Assembly (NCBI RefSeq): GCF_006740685.1
Contig: NZ_CP035425.1
Location: 783,687 to 847,686 of the forward strand
Length of the DNA: 64,000 nucleotides
DNA from: Candidatus Nitrosopumilus sp. SW
Lineage (GTDB): Archaea; Thermoproteota; Nitrososphaeria; Nitrososphaerales; Nitrosopumilaceae
Direction of reading: 5' to 3'
Below are positions 9,122 to 16,866 of the stretch, piece after piece (within the stretch, counting starts at the first letter, position 1; each line of letters begins with the position of its first letter). The notes under the pieces are model-generated. The model was not told the origin of the DNA, searched no databases, and worked only from the letters and a program-made list of their open reading frames with translations. Made by a program: the position numbers and the translations under genes.

Positions 9122-9274
9122 TTAATTGAGGGTTTTTTGACGGTTTTGAAGCTCTTCTTTAATTTCATTAAATAAAGAATCCAATAATTCAAAATCTTTC
9201 AGATTTTTTTCTTCTAATAATTTTATAACCAATTCTTTGAGATGGGCTTCTTTTTCAAGAACACTTTGAATCAT
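9122..9274 (-). CDS. small hypothetical protein, 50 residues
   Basis: A short frame from ATG at 9274 to TAA at 9122 encodes MIQSVLEKEAHLKELVIKLL followed by a charged helical tail ending NRQKTLN. The composition is that of a soluble amphipathic or coiled-coil helix pair, with the lysine/glutamate-rich usage of neighbouring real genes. It fills the otherwise empty gap between the UPF0104 gene and the GPN-GTPase gene. No family is recognised. Support is codon pattern and location only. Confidence 0.45.
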   Translation of the reverse strand: MIQSVLEKEAHLKELVIKLLEEKNLKDFELLDSLFNEIKEELQNRQKTLN

Positions 9275-9389
9275 AATGAATGTATAATTTTGTTAGTTAA
9301 AGATCAGATGGAATTTTTTTGTGTTTTTTAGTGCCAAACTGGTATTTCATAGATCAAAAAATCAAGCTAGTTTGAAATATGAGCAAATA

Positions 9390-10163
9390 ATGAATCAGAC
9401 AGGATTGAAGACCATTTTTGTTTCTGGGACTGCTGGTTCAGGAAAATCATTACTATCATCAAAATTGTATGATTACTATACAAAGAATGGAGCATTTACA
9501 TCCATTTTGAATTTAGACCCAGGAGTAGAGAATTTACCATACAGTTGTGATATTGATGTAAGAGATTTTGTAGATATTGTTTCTATCATGCAACAATATG
9601 ATCTTGGTCCCAATGGCGCACTAGTTATGGCAGCTGATTTAATTGCATCAAAGATTGATGAGATTCAAAATGAAGTAAACAGAGTTAATCCAGATTACCT
9701 TATAGTTGATACTCCAGGACAAATTGAATTATTTGCATATCGTTCTAGTGGACGTTTTCTCATAGATAACATCACATCTGAAGAAAAAACAAGTATCTTT
9801 CTTTTTGATGGTGCTTTAATTACTACACCAGTAAATTTTGTTTCAATTGCACTTCTTGCAACATCAATTAGATTACGATTGAATTTACCCACAGTTAACG
9901 TACTAACAAAAACTGATCTTATTGGAGCAAATCTCAAAAAGATTCTACAGTGGTCAACTAGTTTGAATACGTTAGAAAATGCTATTGCAAAAGACGCTGA
10001 TGGTGATACCTATGCTTTGACTACAAATATTTTGAGAGGGTTAAATCTTAGTGGATTTGCACAAGGATTAATTCCAATTTCAAATGTAACAGGTGAAGGA
10101 TTTGTAAATCTAGAAGGAGCTCTAAGCAGAATTCTTAATTTGGGTGAGGAGGTAGAAGACTAG
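9390..10163 (+). CDS. GPN-loop GTPase
   Basis: P-loop GTPase of the GPN/XAB1 family: Walker A GTAGSGKS, switch region LNLDPGVENLPY, the hallmark GPN insert (DLGPNGAL), Walker B/G3 VDTPGQIE and the guanine-specific NVLTKTD. Eukaryotic relatives help assemble RNA polymerase II; the archaeal role is unsettled. The ATG at 9390 gives 257 residues and places the P-loop 15-25 residues in, as in the family; the longer frame from 9321 adds 23 unlikely residues. Its stop overlaps the start of thrB by one base, so the two are translationally coupled. Confidence 0.9.
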   Translation: MNQTGLKTIFVSGTAGSGKSLLSSKLYDYYTKNGAFTSILNLDPGVENLPYSCDIDVRDFVDIVSIMQQYDLGPNGALVMAADLIASKIDEIQNEVNRVNPDYLIVDTPGQIELFAYRSSGRFLIDNITSEEKTSIFLFDGALITTPVNFVSIALLATSIRLRLNLPTVNVLTKTDLIGANLKKILQWSTSLNTLENAIAKDADGDTYALTTNILRGLNLSGFAQGLIPISNVTGEGFVNLEGALSRILNLGEEVED

Positions 10164-11086
10164 TGGTATCAAAAATTACAGTAAAAGCACCTTCTTCTAC
10201 AGCAAATTTAGGTCCAGGATTTGATGTGTTTGGGTTGGCAATAGATGCATTTTATGATGAAGTAACCTTGACTAAAACTAAAAGCGGGATAACAATTGTA
10301 ACCCAAGACAACATTCCAACAAATCCAGAAAACAATACTGCAGGATTAGTTGTAAAAAATATGAAAAAAAAATTCAAGATAAAAAATGGAATAGAAATTA
10401 AAATCAAAAAAGGAGTTCCTGCAGGGTTTGGAATGGGAAGTAGTGCCGCATCTGCAGCTGCTACTGCAGTAGCATTTGATAAGTTATTTGGATTAAAGTT
10501 GGATGGAAATTCTTTGGTAGAGTATGCAGGATATGGTGAAAAAGCTAGTGCAGGATCAGTTCATTACGACAATGTTGCAGCCTCTGTTTTGGGTGGATTT
10601 GTAATTGTAAAAACAAATCCATTACAAGTAACTAGAATCGAACCACCAACAAATCTTAGAATGTGCGTTGCTGTTCCAAAACTTGATGTACCAAAAAAGA
10701 AAACCAAAGTTTCTAGAGGAGTTATTCCAAAGAAAATAAAATTAACAGACAGTATTTTGAATTTATCAAATGCGTCAACTATTGTGGCAGGATTTTTGAA
10801 AAAAGATCCAGAATTAATTGGAAATTCAATTAAAGATGTAATTGTAGAACCTGCAAGACAACATATGATTCCAGGATTTGCTAAAGTCAAACAAAACGCT
10901 CTAAAAGCAGGTGCATTAGGCGTGACAATTAGTGGTGCAGGACCTTCAGTAATTGCATTTTCAAAGAGTTCTGCAGATTTAAAAAAAATTAGCTTAGCAA
11001 TGTCAAAAGGATTTTCATCAGCAAACACAAAATGCCAAACAGTAATCTGTAAACCAAGTAAAGGCGCTGCAGATAAAAGAAAATAA
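10163..11086 (+). CDS. thrB: homoserine kinase
   Basis: GHMP-family kinase phosphorylating L-homoserine in threonine synthesis. It starts VSKITVKAPSSTANLGPGFD, the typical ThrB N-terminus, and carries the glycine/serine-rich ATP loop PAGFGMGSSAASAAA and the C-terminal GAGPSVIAF motif. At 307 residues it has family length. The GTG start overlaps the GPN gene's TAG by one base, and queC follows after 11 bases, so GPN-thrB-queC is probably one operon. Confidence 0.93.
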   Translation: MVSKITVKAPSSTANLGPGFDVFGLAIDAFYDEVTLTKTKSGITIVTQDNIPTNPENNTAGLVVKNMKKKFKIKNGIEIKIKKGVPAGFGMGSSAASAAATAVAFDKLFGLKLDGNSLVEYAGYGEKASAGSVHYDNVAASVLGGFVIVKTNPLQVTRIEPPTNLRMCVAVPKLDVPKKKTKVSRGVIPKKIKLTDSILNLSNASTIVAGFLKKDPELIGNSIKDVIVEPARQHMIPGFAKVKQNALKAGALGVTISGAGPSVIAFSKSSADLKKISLAMSKGFSSANTKCQTVICKPSKGAADKRK

Positions 11087-11097
11087 TTTGAAGAGTC

Positions 11098-11772
11098 ATG
11101 AAAAAAGCTGTAGTTGTATTTAGTGGAGGGGTTGACTCTGTTTGTGCAGTATCATTTCTAAAATCAAAGTATGAGTTGTATGGAATTACATTTTCATATG
11201 GACAAAAAGCAAATATGGAAATTTCTGCTGCAAAATCTTTTGCAAAGAAACTAGGACTAAAACAACACAAGATTATAGATATTGGTTTTATGAAAGAATT
11301 GTATGGCGATTCTAATGTTTTGACGAGTTCCAAGAGAAAAATTCCGAGTAAATTCGAGTATTCAATAGTAGTACCAATTAGAAACGCAGTTTTTCTCTCA
11401 GTTGCATCTGCATGGGCATATACTCTAAATGCATCTCTAGTTGTGTATGGCGCACATACAGGAGACAAACATTATCCTGATTGCAGACCTATTTTTGCAA
11501 AGAAACTAGAAGCTGCATTCAACCAAGGTGAAATTGATGGAATTAATTCAAAATTAAGAAAGAAGATAGAGATTTGGTCTCCTTATAGAGAAGGATTATC
11601 AAAAAGTGATTTGCTAAGGAGGGGTAAAACAGTGCTAGGTGATTCTATCTTTAGAACATGGAGTTGTTATTCAAACAAAAAACTTCATTGTGGTGTTTGT
11701 GAGTCTTGTAATAACAGGAAAATTGCATTTGAAAAAGCAGGAATTTCAGATAAAACAAAATATCTAAAATAA
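11098..11772 (+). CDS. queC: 7-cyano-7-deazaguanine synthase
   Basis: Converts 7-carboxy-7-deazaguanine, ammonia and ATP to preQ0, the precursor of archaeosine in tRNA. The PP-loop SGGVDS is at residues 9-14 and the C-terminal zinc site reads HCGVCESCNNRK. GAHTGDKHYPDCRPIF is the family's conserved central motif. Two earlier enzymes of the same pathway, folE and queE, lie within 2 kb on the opposite strand; QueD and the transglycosylase are not in the window. Confidence 0.95.
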   Translation: MKKAVVVFSGGVDSVCAVSFLKSKYELYGITFSYGQKANMEISAAKSFAKKLGLKQHKIIDIGFMKELYGDSNVLTSSKRKIPSKFEYSIVVPIRNAVFLSVASAWAYTLNASLVVYGAHTGDKHYPDCRPIFAKKLEAAFNQGEIDGINSKLRKKIEIWSPYREGLSKSDLLRRGKTVLGDSIFRTWSCYSNKKLHCGVCESCNNRKIAFEKAGISDKTKYLK

Positions 11773-11774
11773 TT

Positions 11775-12029
11775 CTAATATCTGTTTTTTAGAATTTTCT
11801 TTTTTAGAACAAATCCTCTTATTCCAATATACCATGCTAAGAAGATCAATCCAGTGATTCCCCACCAGATGTAGTTCTGAATTTCAGGAGAAAGTTCTGT
11901 GAGAGTTCCAACAACTTCTCTTGCAACTAACATACAGATTGCAAGTACTATTGCAAATTCAATTGCGTACCAAGTAAAACTAGGCCACGATTCTTTTGGA
12001 ATATGAGCAATTTTTCTTCCATCATCCAT
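11775..12029 (-). CDS. small two-span membrane protein
   Basis: An 84-residue protein with two hydrophobic helices (about residues 20-42 and 52-76), a short soluble N-terminus (MDDGRKIAHIPKESWPS) and a lysine-rich C-terminus, which predicts both ends in the cytoplasm. No family is recognised. It is separated from folE by about 40 bases on the same strand and converges with queC, leaving two bases between stop codons. Confidence 0.7.
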   Translation of the reverse strand: MDDGRKIAHIPKESWPSFTWYAIEFAIVLAICMLVAREVVGTLTELSPEIQNYIWWGITGLIFLAWYIGIRGFVLKKKILKNRY

Positions 12030-12069
12030 GATTTTTTTGAAATAGAATCGCTATTTAATTTTTCAGATG

Positions 12070-12627
12070 TTAAAAGGAGGAATCAGAAGCACGTTTTCTA
12101 ATTAAGGTCATAATGCCTTCTTTTTCGTCTTTATTTTCATAAATTCCTCTAAATGCTGAGGAGGAGAGAGTTGCATCGTTTCTAACACCACGCATCTTCA
12201 TACAAAGATGTTCTGCATCAGCTAAAACTACAACTCCTTTAACACCTTGAGAATATAGTTCATCTGCAATGTTCTTTGTTAATCGTTCTTGAATTTGTAG
12301 TCGTTTTGAGTATTTTTCTACCAATCTCACAAGTTTGGAGATTCCAAAAACTCTACCATTTGGAGAATATGCAATGTGAATTTTACCAAAGAATGGAAGC
12401 ATATGATGCTCACACATGGAATAGAATTGAATATCACGTGCTACAACCACATCAGAATCTTCTGAGAATTGAACAGCTAATTCCGAATCAGAATCATATC
12501 CAGAGAAAATTTCTTTGTACATGTTTGCAATTCTTTCGGGAGTTTCTCTTAGACCCTCACGGGTAGGATCTTCGCCAACTTCAATTATCAACTCTCGGAC
12601 AAGTTTCTTTACACGTTCTTCATCCAT
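12070..12627 (-). CDS. folE: GTP cyclohydrolase I
   Basis: Converts GTP to dihydroneopterin triphosphate, first step toward preQ0/archaeosine and, in some organisms, folate. Zinc ligands are visible: CEHH with following MLPFFGKIHIAY, and the third ligand in HLCMKMRGV. Other conserved pieces are DPTREGLRETPERIANMY and the QERLT helix. At 185 residues it is a standard type IA enzyme. The gene is on the strand opposite queC and downstream of queE in the same direction. Confidence 0.95.
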   Translation of the reverse strand: MDEERVKKLVRELIIEVGEDPTREGLRETPERIANMYKEIFSGYDSDSELAVQFSEDSDVVVARDIQFYSMCEHHMLPFFGKIHIAYSPNGRVFGISKLVRLVEKYSKRLQIQERLTKNIADELYSQGVKGVVVLADAEHLCMKMRGVRNDATLSSSAFRGIYENKDEKEGIMTLIRKRASDSSF

Positions 12628-12690
12628 TTTGATGATTTGAGACGATTTTTCTAGTATTTGAACCTAATCTGATTATTAGGCTGGTGGTAA

Positions 12691-13404
12691 CTATGGTGCA
12701 CCAATGAATTTGTGTAATTGAGGAACAACTTTCACTTCATTATAGTGTGGAAAAACAACATCATACAAACTCAACAACAAATCTAGCGAAGGCTCTGCAA
12801 CACCATATGTTGGTTGGATGATGAATCCATCAATATTATCTTTTGATACAATATCAAAGATTTGATTTACTAATTCTTGAAAATCACCAGGTTTGGTTTT
12901 AGAACTAACAACTACTTTGATGTAAGTTGTTTTCTTTGCACGCACAGATGATTCTAAACACTTCATAGTATGACCAATTAATTTCTCATAGTGTTGAGAG
13001 TCAACAAAATCTGAATCTTTTGTTTTGAATTCAATTTTTACAATATCAATAAAGGGCAAAACATGATTGAATCTATCAATATCAAAGCAGGATGATTCTA
13101 GATATGTTGGAATTTTTTTGTCTTGAATGTGTTTAGCAAGTAGTGCAACTGCTTGGTGTTGAATGAGTGGGTCACCACCTGTGAAATTTACTTTGTATGT
13201 TTGGTTTTTCAGATTAGAGTCAATTAGTTGATTTGCTTCTTCAATAGAATATTCTGTTCCAGAGTCAAGTGGAAGAGATTCCTTTGTATCACAGTAAAAA
13301 CAAGTAAAAGGACAACCAGCTAGTCTTACAAAAAGTGTCTTTGTTCCATAAAGAATACCTTCTCCTTCTACAGATGTAAATATCTCAAATAGTCTGACTT
13401 TCAA
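12691..13404 (-). CDS. queE: 7-carboxy-7-deazaguanine synthase (radical SAM)
   Basis: Radical-SAM enzyme that contracts 6-carboxytetrahydropterin to 7-carboxy-7-deazaguanine. The N-terminus FEIFTSVEGEGILYGTKT is diagnostic, and the cluster-binding motif is CPFTCFYC (CX3CX2C). NFTGGDPLIQ is the SAM-binding GGE-like segment. Final residues PQLHKFIGAP match the family's C-terminus. With folE and queC it forms a dispersed archaeosine-precursor cluster. Confidence 0.93.
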   Translation of the reverse strand: MKVRLFEIFTSVEGEGILYGTKTLFVRLAGCPFTCFYCDTKESLPLDSGTEYSIEEANQLIDSNLKNQTYKVNFTGGDPLIQHQAVALLAKHIQDKKIPTYLESSCFDIDRFNHVLPFIDIVKIEFKTKDSDFVDSQHYEKLIGHTMKCLESSVRAKKTTYIKVVVSSKTKPGDFQELVNQIFDIVSKDNIDGFIIQPTYGVAEPSLDLLLSLYDVVFPHYNEVKVVPQLHKFIGAP

Positions 13405-13445
13405 GTAATAATGGTAATTTTTTTCATTATTTATTCAGTGAGTTT

Positions 13446-13640
13446 CTAATGCATCACAGGTTCTTTTGTGTAGAATAATCCACAGATAAAGAACACTATG
13501 CCTAGGATTCCAATTGTGCTTCCAATTAGTTCTACCTGATTTTGAAGATCTCCTTCCATAGGAGCCCATAACCATGCCATCAATGCACCAACTACAATCA
13601 TTGGAATTCCTACTCCAACTGTAATTGCCTTAGATGCCAT
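13446..13640 (-). CDS. small two-span membrane protein
   Basis: Starting from the ATG at 13640 (MASKAITVGVG), this 64-residue protein has two hydrophobic helices, roughly residues 5-25 and 35-58, joined by WAPMEGDLQNQVELIG. An in-frame TTG six bases upstream is the alternative start. The function is unknown; the short loop and glycine-rich helices suggest a small membrane subunit or anchor. Confidence 0.65.
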   Translation of the reverse strand: MASKAITVGVGIPMIVVGALMAWLWAPMEGDLQNQVELIGSTIGILGIVFFICGLFYTKEPVMH

Positions 13641-13699
13641 GCTCAATCCTGTTTGGAAAATGTATAATAAGTTTATGATAAATTTTAGAGATTTGAAAA

Positions 13700-14050
13700 T
13701 TATTGGTTAAGATTGACTATGAGTTGTTTTGCAGTGATGATGTTATTTTGAGAATCATAGCTAATCACATAAAGTAATGCATATGAGCCATTAGGAAATG
13801 GTGTAACATCATGGATGGTCATATTATTACCAGTTGTAAATTCTACAACATTTGGAGTACAGCTAACACAGCCAACTTTGTAGTTTTTAGCTGAATTATC
13901 ATTGTTCCAAGTAATCTTTACAGTTGCTGAATCACCATCATAGTTAGAGACGGAAGTTCTAACATCATCTAATGGCTCAGCAAATACTTCGTTTGTAGAA
14001 ATGACACCTACTGCCAAAAGCAATAATGCCAGTAATGCTAAACTCTTCAA
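13700..14050 (-). CDS. secreted fibronectin-III-like small protein
   Basis: A 116-residue exported protein with signal peptide (MKSLALLALLLLAVGVI...NEVFA) and one beta-sandwich-like domain (VKITWNNDNSAKNYKVGC through SYALLYVISYDSQNN), resembling a single FN3 module. Two cysteines close together (GCVSC) could form a tight disulfide. Its TTG start overlaps the stop of the membrane regulator gene by four bases (TTGA), so its translation is coupled to that regulator. It could be an exported partner or ligand of the regulator's outer domain; this is inference. Confidence 0.75.
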   Translation of the reverse strand: MKSLALLALLLLAVGVISTNEVFAEPLDDVRTSVSNYDGDSATVKITWNNDNSAKNYKVGCVSCTPNVVEFTTGNNMTIHDVTPFPNGSYALLYVISYDSQNNIITAKQLIVNLNQ

Positions 14051-15054
14051 TTTTCTTCCTCCAAATCGTTTCGTAATTTGACCATATTTAGAAGATCTTT
14101 TTTGTAGATTTCAACTACGCCTAGTCTTTCTAGTCTTTTGACTGCTCTCCACATGGTGGTTCTTGGTTGAAGGAACTTTTTTCTCAAATCACTTTCAAAC
14201 ACTTCACCACCATTCTCAGAAATGAATCTGACAATCTCTTTATCATCTTCTCTCATGTCAGGTCTAAGACTGAAAATTGTATCAGGATTTACTGAATCAG
14301 TTGTTGATTTTGGAGTGATTTGTATAACTTCGGTTTGCAATTGAGGTCTTGATTGTCTCTTTTTTGCTACAATTACTGAAGCGATTGCAGCTGCTGCAAT
14401 TGGACCAACTATCAGACCAATAGTAACAGAATCAAATGAAGATTCTGATGTGGTTGTAGGGGTTTCGATTGGAGTGCTAAAGATATAATCAATTTTTGCA
14501 GGACCAACAGGGATTTCTAGTTTAATTTGGGAATCTAATTGCTCCATATTTTCAGGTAAGATATCCATTCCCACAATTACAGAATTTTCTGGCATTAATA
14601 GAGAGTATTTTGTAGGAGAATCAAATGAAAATGTCCAGACTCTGCCTTCCTTAGAAATTAGATCATGAATATCATAGTTAACGGTAATAGAAGAATAATC
14701 ACTTGTTTGAATCATTACCTTGTCTTCAATAATATTTCCAGATAGAACAGTACCATCTTCTCCAAGTGCAACAAAATTATCAATAGATGGACCAAAAAGA
14801 CTTAGTTCAAAGTTTGAAGAATCTACATCAATTTGAGATGAGATATTTGTAGAACCATCAGAATTTATGATTAGATCAAGAGTTCGAGTAGTGGCAAATG
14901 AGGTCTGCAAAGGCATCGTTAGTGCTACAACTAGCAATCCTGCAACGATAAGAGGTGCATTAACCATTGTATCGATGATATTATCAGTCCTTACAAAAAG
15001 CATTCCATCTTCTCGAGACTCTGTCCTATGAATTGGTACGATTTGGGGATTCAT
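14047..15054 (-). CDS. membrane-anchored winged-helix regulator with extracellular sensor domain
   Basis: A 335-residue protein that reads as a one-component signalling receptor. Residues about 32-54 are a signal/transmembrane segment, 55-200 a beta-rich outer domain, about 205-228 a second membrane span (IGLIVGPIAAAAIASVIVAKK), and 265-330 a cytoplasmic winged helix of MarR type (ESDLRKKF...TTMWRAVKRLERLGVVEI). No kinase or receiver is present, so signal and DNA binding are in one chain. The gene lies between a soluble HTH gene and a secreted protein gene, both tightly spaced, and a tandem repeat lies before the operon. The start may lie closer to the first hydrophobic segment. Confidence 0.7.
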   Translation of the reverse strand: MNPQIVPIHRTESREDGMLFVRTDNIIDTMVNAPLIVAGLLVVALTMPLQTSFATTRTLDLIINSDGSTNISSQIDVDSSNFELSLFGPSIDNFVALGEDGTVLSGNIIEDKVMIQTSDYSSITVNYDIHDLISKEGRVWTFSFDSPTKYSLLMPENSVIVGMDILPENMEQLDSQIKLEIPVGPAKIDYIFSTPIETPTTTSESSFDSVTIGLIVGPIAAAAIASVIVAKKRQSRPQLQTEVIQITPKSTTDSVNPDTIFSLRPDMREDDKEIVRFISENGGEVFESDLRKKFLQPRTTMWRAVKRLERLGVVEIYKKDLLNMVKLRNDLEEEN

Positions 15055-15057
15055 TGG

Positions 15058-15345
15058 CTAATACCTTAGGTTCATGCTCTCCACGAGTCCCTGAAATCTC
15101 TTGAATTCCTGGAAAAACTGAAGTCCTTTTTCAGTGATTTGAAAGACTCTATTTCTGTCGTTTTTGACAGACTCGACTAAGCCTGCTTCTACCAGTTTCT
15201 CACATTTGTCTAGTACTGCATAGTGAGATAGGTTGGCTTTGCGAGATATTGCAGATACAATGATTCCTTCACGACCGCCATCAGCAGTAACGTTTAGGAT
15301 ATCACCCATGATGCCCATTTCGGACCTGTATTGTTGTTTTGACAT
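15058..15345 (-). CDS. winged-helix transcriptional regulator (HTH_45/ArnR-like)
   Basis: A 95-residue DNA-binding protein from the ATG at 15345 (MSKQQYRSEMGIM); the longer frame from 15363 lacks a good start. The fold is a small archaeal winged helix: GIIVSAISRKANLSHYAVLD as helix-turn-helix, then KLVEAGLVESVKNDRNRVFQ as wing, and a C-terminal helix that would give dimerisation. It is the first gene of a three-gene operon with the membrane-bound regulator and the secreted FN3-like protein. A tandem ATAGCGGAAC repeat 48 bases upstream is a likely operator, perhaps for itself. Confidence 0.8.
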   Translation of the reverse strand: MSKQQYRSEMGIMGDILNVTADGGREGIIVSAISRKANLSHYAVLDKCEKLVEAGLVESVKNDRNRVFQITEKGLQFFQEFKRFQGLVESMNLRY

Positions 15346-15392
15346 GGTATAGTATACAATCAATTAGTTATTGAGGAATGTTTTGAAACACT

Positions 15393-15414
15393 ATAGCGGA
15401 ACGCATAGCGGAAC
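15393..15414 (-). promoter_or_regulatory. tandem operator-like repeat ATAGCGGAAC x2
   Basis: Two perfect copies of ATAGCGGAAC start 12 bases apart (15393 and 15405), about one and a quarter helical turns. They lie 48-70 bases upstream of the winged-helix operon start, in the position expected for an archaeal promoter-proximal operator. Confidence 0.45.
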
Positions 15415-15589
15415 ACCATTTTTACTCAAAAAATTGGCTGATTTTTGGCAAAATCATTGCGGGAGAGAAAATTCCTAGAAATTTTGTGCATGGTTTTTTG
15501 TCTAAAAAATACCCGTTTTCATGTAAAAAACTGACTTTTAGAAAATTTGAAGAAAAATGTCTTGATTTTGTAGATTTTGCAGAAATTTA

Positions 15590-15598
15590 GTATATAAA
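15590..15598 (+). promoter_or_regulatory. TATA box for secreted protein gene
   Basis: GTATATAAA fits the archaeal TATA consensus closely. Transcription would start about 26 bases downstream, leaving a leader of roughly 30 bases before the ATG at 15652. Confidence 0.55.
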
Positions 15599-15651
15599 GA
15601 ACAGAACAATTCCTATCCGTTCCTAATCTATCATTTTGAGGTATACCATTC

Positions 15652-16293
15652 ATGGTAAAACCCCAAAACAGAACTATTGGTGTTATTGCTGTCCTTTTGA
15701 TGCTTGGTGCATCTCCAATCACTGTAACCTACTCGTTTGCAGATGATACTGGAGTGTATGAGCCAAAAGGAAGTTCCAAAGATGAGGGATTAGGAGTAAT
15801 CGTGACCGAAAAAATGGTTGATGGAAAGCTCAAAGTCCAACATTATGCCTTGCCATCAGATACTACAAAGGAAGACATGAAGAGAATTTTGTCTACCAAG
15901 GTATCAGGGTGGGCTATAATGAATAACAAGGCTTACAATGCTGGAATTACTCTCTTTGATGGAAAGGCAATAAAGGTCGGGCAAGACTTGTGGAAGATTT
16001 CAACTAGTGGAGTACTAAGTCTTGGAGAAAAAGAGTTTGACCTAGAATTAAGTGGAAAATCCAATGGTTCCCATGTAACTATGCATGGAACAGCCTCAGA
16101 TGAGGATCTCAGTTACAAAGTTGTATTTTCTGGCAAGTTTTCAGAAAAAGAGAATGTTTTTGAAATTTTCTTTAATTCTGTAGTAAATCCTGAGATGGGT
16201 CAAAATATCAAATTTCTTCAGATTGGAACTACCAGTTTTGAAAAATCAGTTGATTCTAACCAAGAGTTCAGAAATTCAATTTCGGTGAGATAA
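15652..16293 (+). CDS. secreted beta-rich protein
   Basis: A 213-residue exported protein with signal sequence (hydrophobic stretch IGVIAVLLMLGASPITV, cleavage near TYSFA-DD). The mature domain (about residues 80-190) alternates short beta strands and has the order SGWAIMNNKAYNAGI then a glycine/asparagine-rich turn. The N-terminal half of the cupredoxin-like protein at 39792-40694 has a similar strand pattern, so both may belong to one lipocalin-like envelope family; this is a weak visual similarity. A strong TATA box precedes the gene. Confidence 0.75.
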   Translation: MVKPQNRTIGVIAVLLMLGASPITVTYSFADDTGVYEPKGSSKDEGLGVIVTEKMVDGKLKVQHYALPSDTTKEDMKRILSTKVSGWAIMNNKAYNAGITLFDGKAIKVGQDLWKISTSGVLSLGEKEFDLELSGKSNGSHVTMHGTASDEDLSYKVVFSGKFSEKENVFEIFFNSVVNPEMGQNIKFLQIGTTSFEKSVDSNQEFRNSISVR

Positions 16294-16393
16294 TTCACCA
16301 CATTTTTCCTTTTTTTGAGTAAAAATCATTCACCTTGTCAGCTTTGGGATTCATAGTAACTTTTTATTCCCATTTTAGAAAGAAAATCATAAA

Positions 16394-16864
16394 ATGTTTG
16401 ATAAATTCAAGAAAGAAGAGGGCGAAGAAATGGTAGAAGAGAGACCTGATGAAAATACTGTACAAGGGACTTCAGAATCTACAGTTTCAGAGACTCCAAG
16501 TCAGATTGGAATTGGAGAATTAATGGGAAAACGCGCTCAGCTTGAAGAGGCAATTGATTATGTTGGTTTAATGATTAAGAATCTCAAAGACAAGCGAACT
16601 ATACTTGAAAAAGACATTGAAGAGGAGTCAGTAGATATCAAGAATCTCAAAGAGAAACTCCAAAAGGTCAACGAGTACATTGAGGAAGAAAACAGGGGAA
16701 TTTCAGAACTTGCTGAGAAGAGAAAGCAGGTCGAAGCCGAAGCTGATGAAGTAGGTACCATAATCAATAATTTACGGGAGAAACTATCAGGTGTTGATAG
16801 AATTATTGATGATGAAGGCAGTAGAGTCAGAAAAATAAAAGAATCTCGAGAATCATCAGAGTAG
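16394..16864 (+). CDS. coiled-coil protein
   Basis: A 156-residue soluble protein. After an acidic, serine/threonine-rich N-terminus (residues 1-40), residues 45-150 form a nearly continuous, heptad-like coiled coil (IKNLKDKRTILEKDIEEESV, IKNLKEKLQKVNEYIEEEN). The leucine/isoleucine spacing suggests a homodimeric rod. No family is recognised. It converges with the next gene, leaving two bases between stops. Confidence 0.75.
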   Translation: MFDKFKKEEGEEMVEERPDENTVQGTSESTVSETPSQIGIGELMGKRAQLEEAIDYVGLMIKNLKDKRTILEKDIEEESVDIKNLKEKLQKVNEYIEEENRGISELAEKRKQVEAEADEVGTIINNLREKLSGVDRIIDDEGSRVRKIKESRESSE

Positions 16865-16866
16865 TT

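Noticed and set aside
10564-11028. 154-codon open frame antisense to thrB
   Set aside because: It lies fully inside the well-supported homoserine kinase gene, has no family features and no promoter; it is a shadow frame.
10989-11468. 159-codon open frame antisense to queC
   Set aside because: It overlaps the PP-loop region of queC on the other strand and shows no coding signal of its own.
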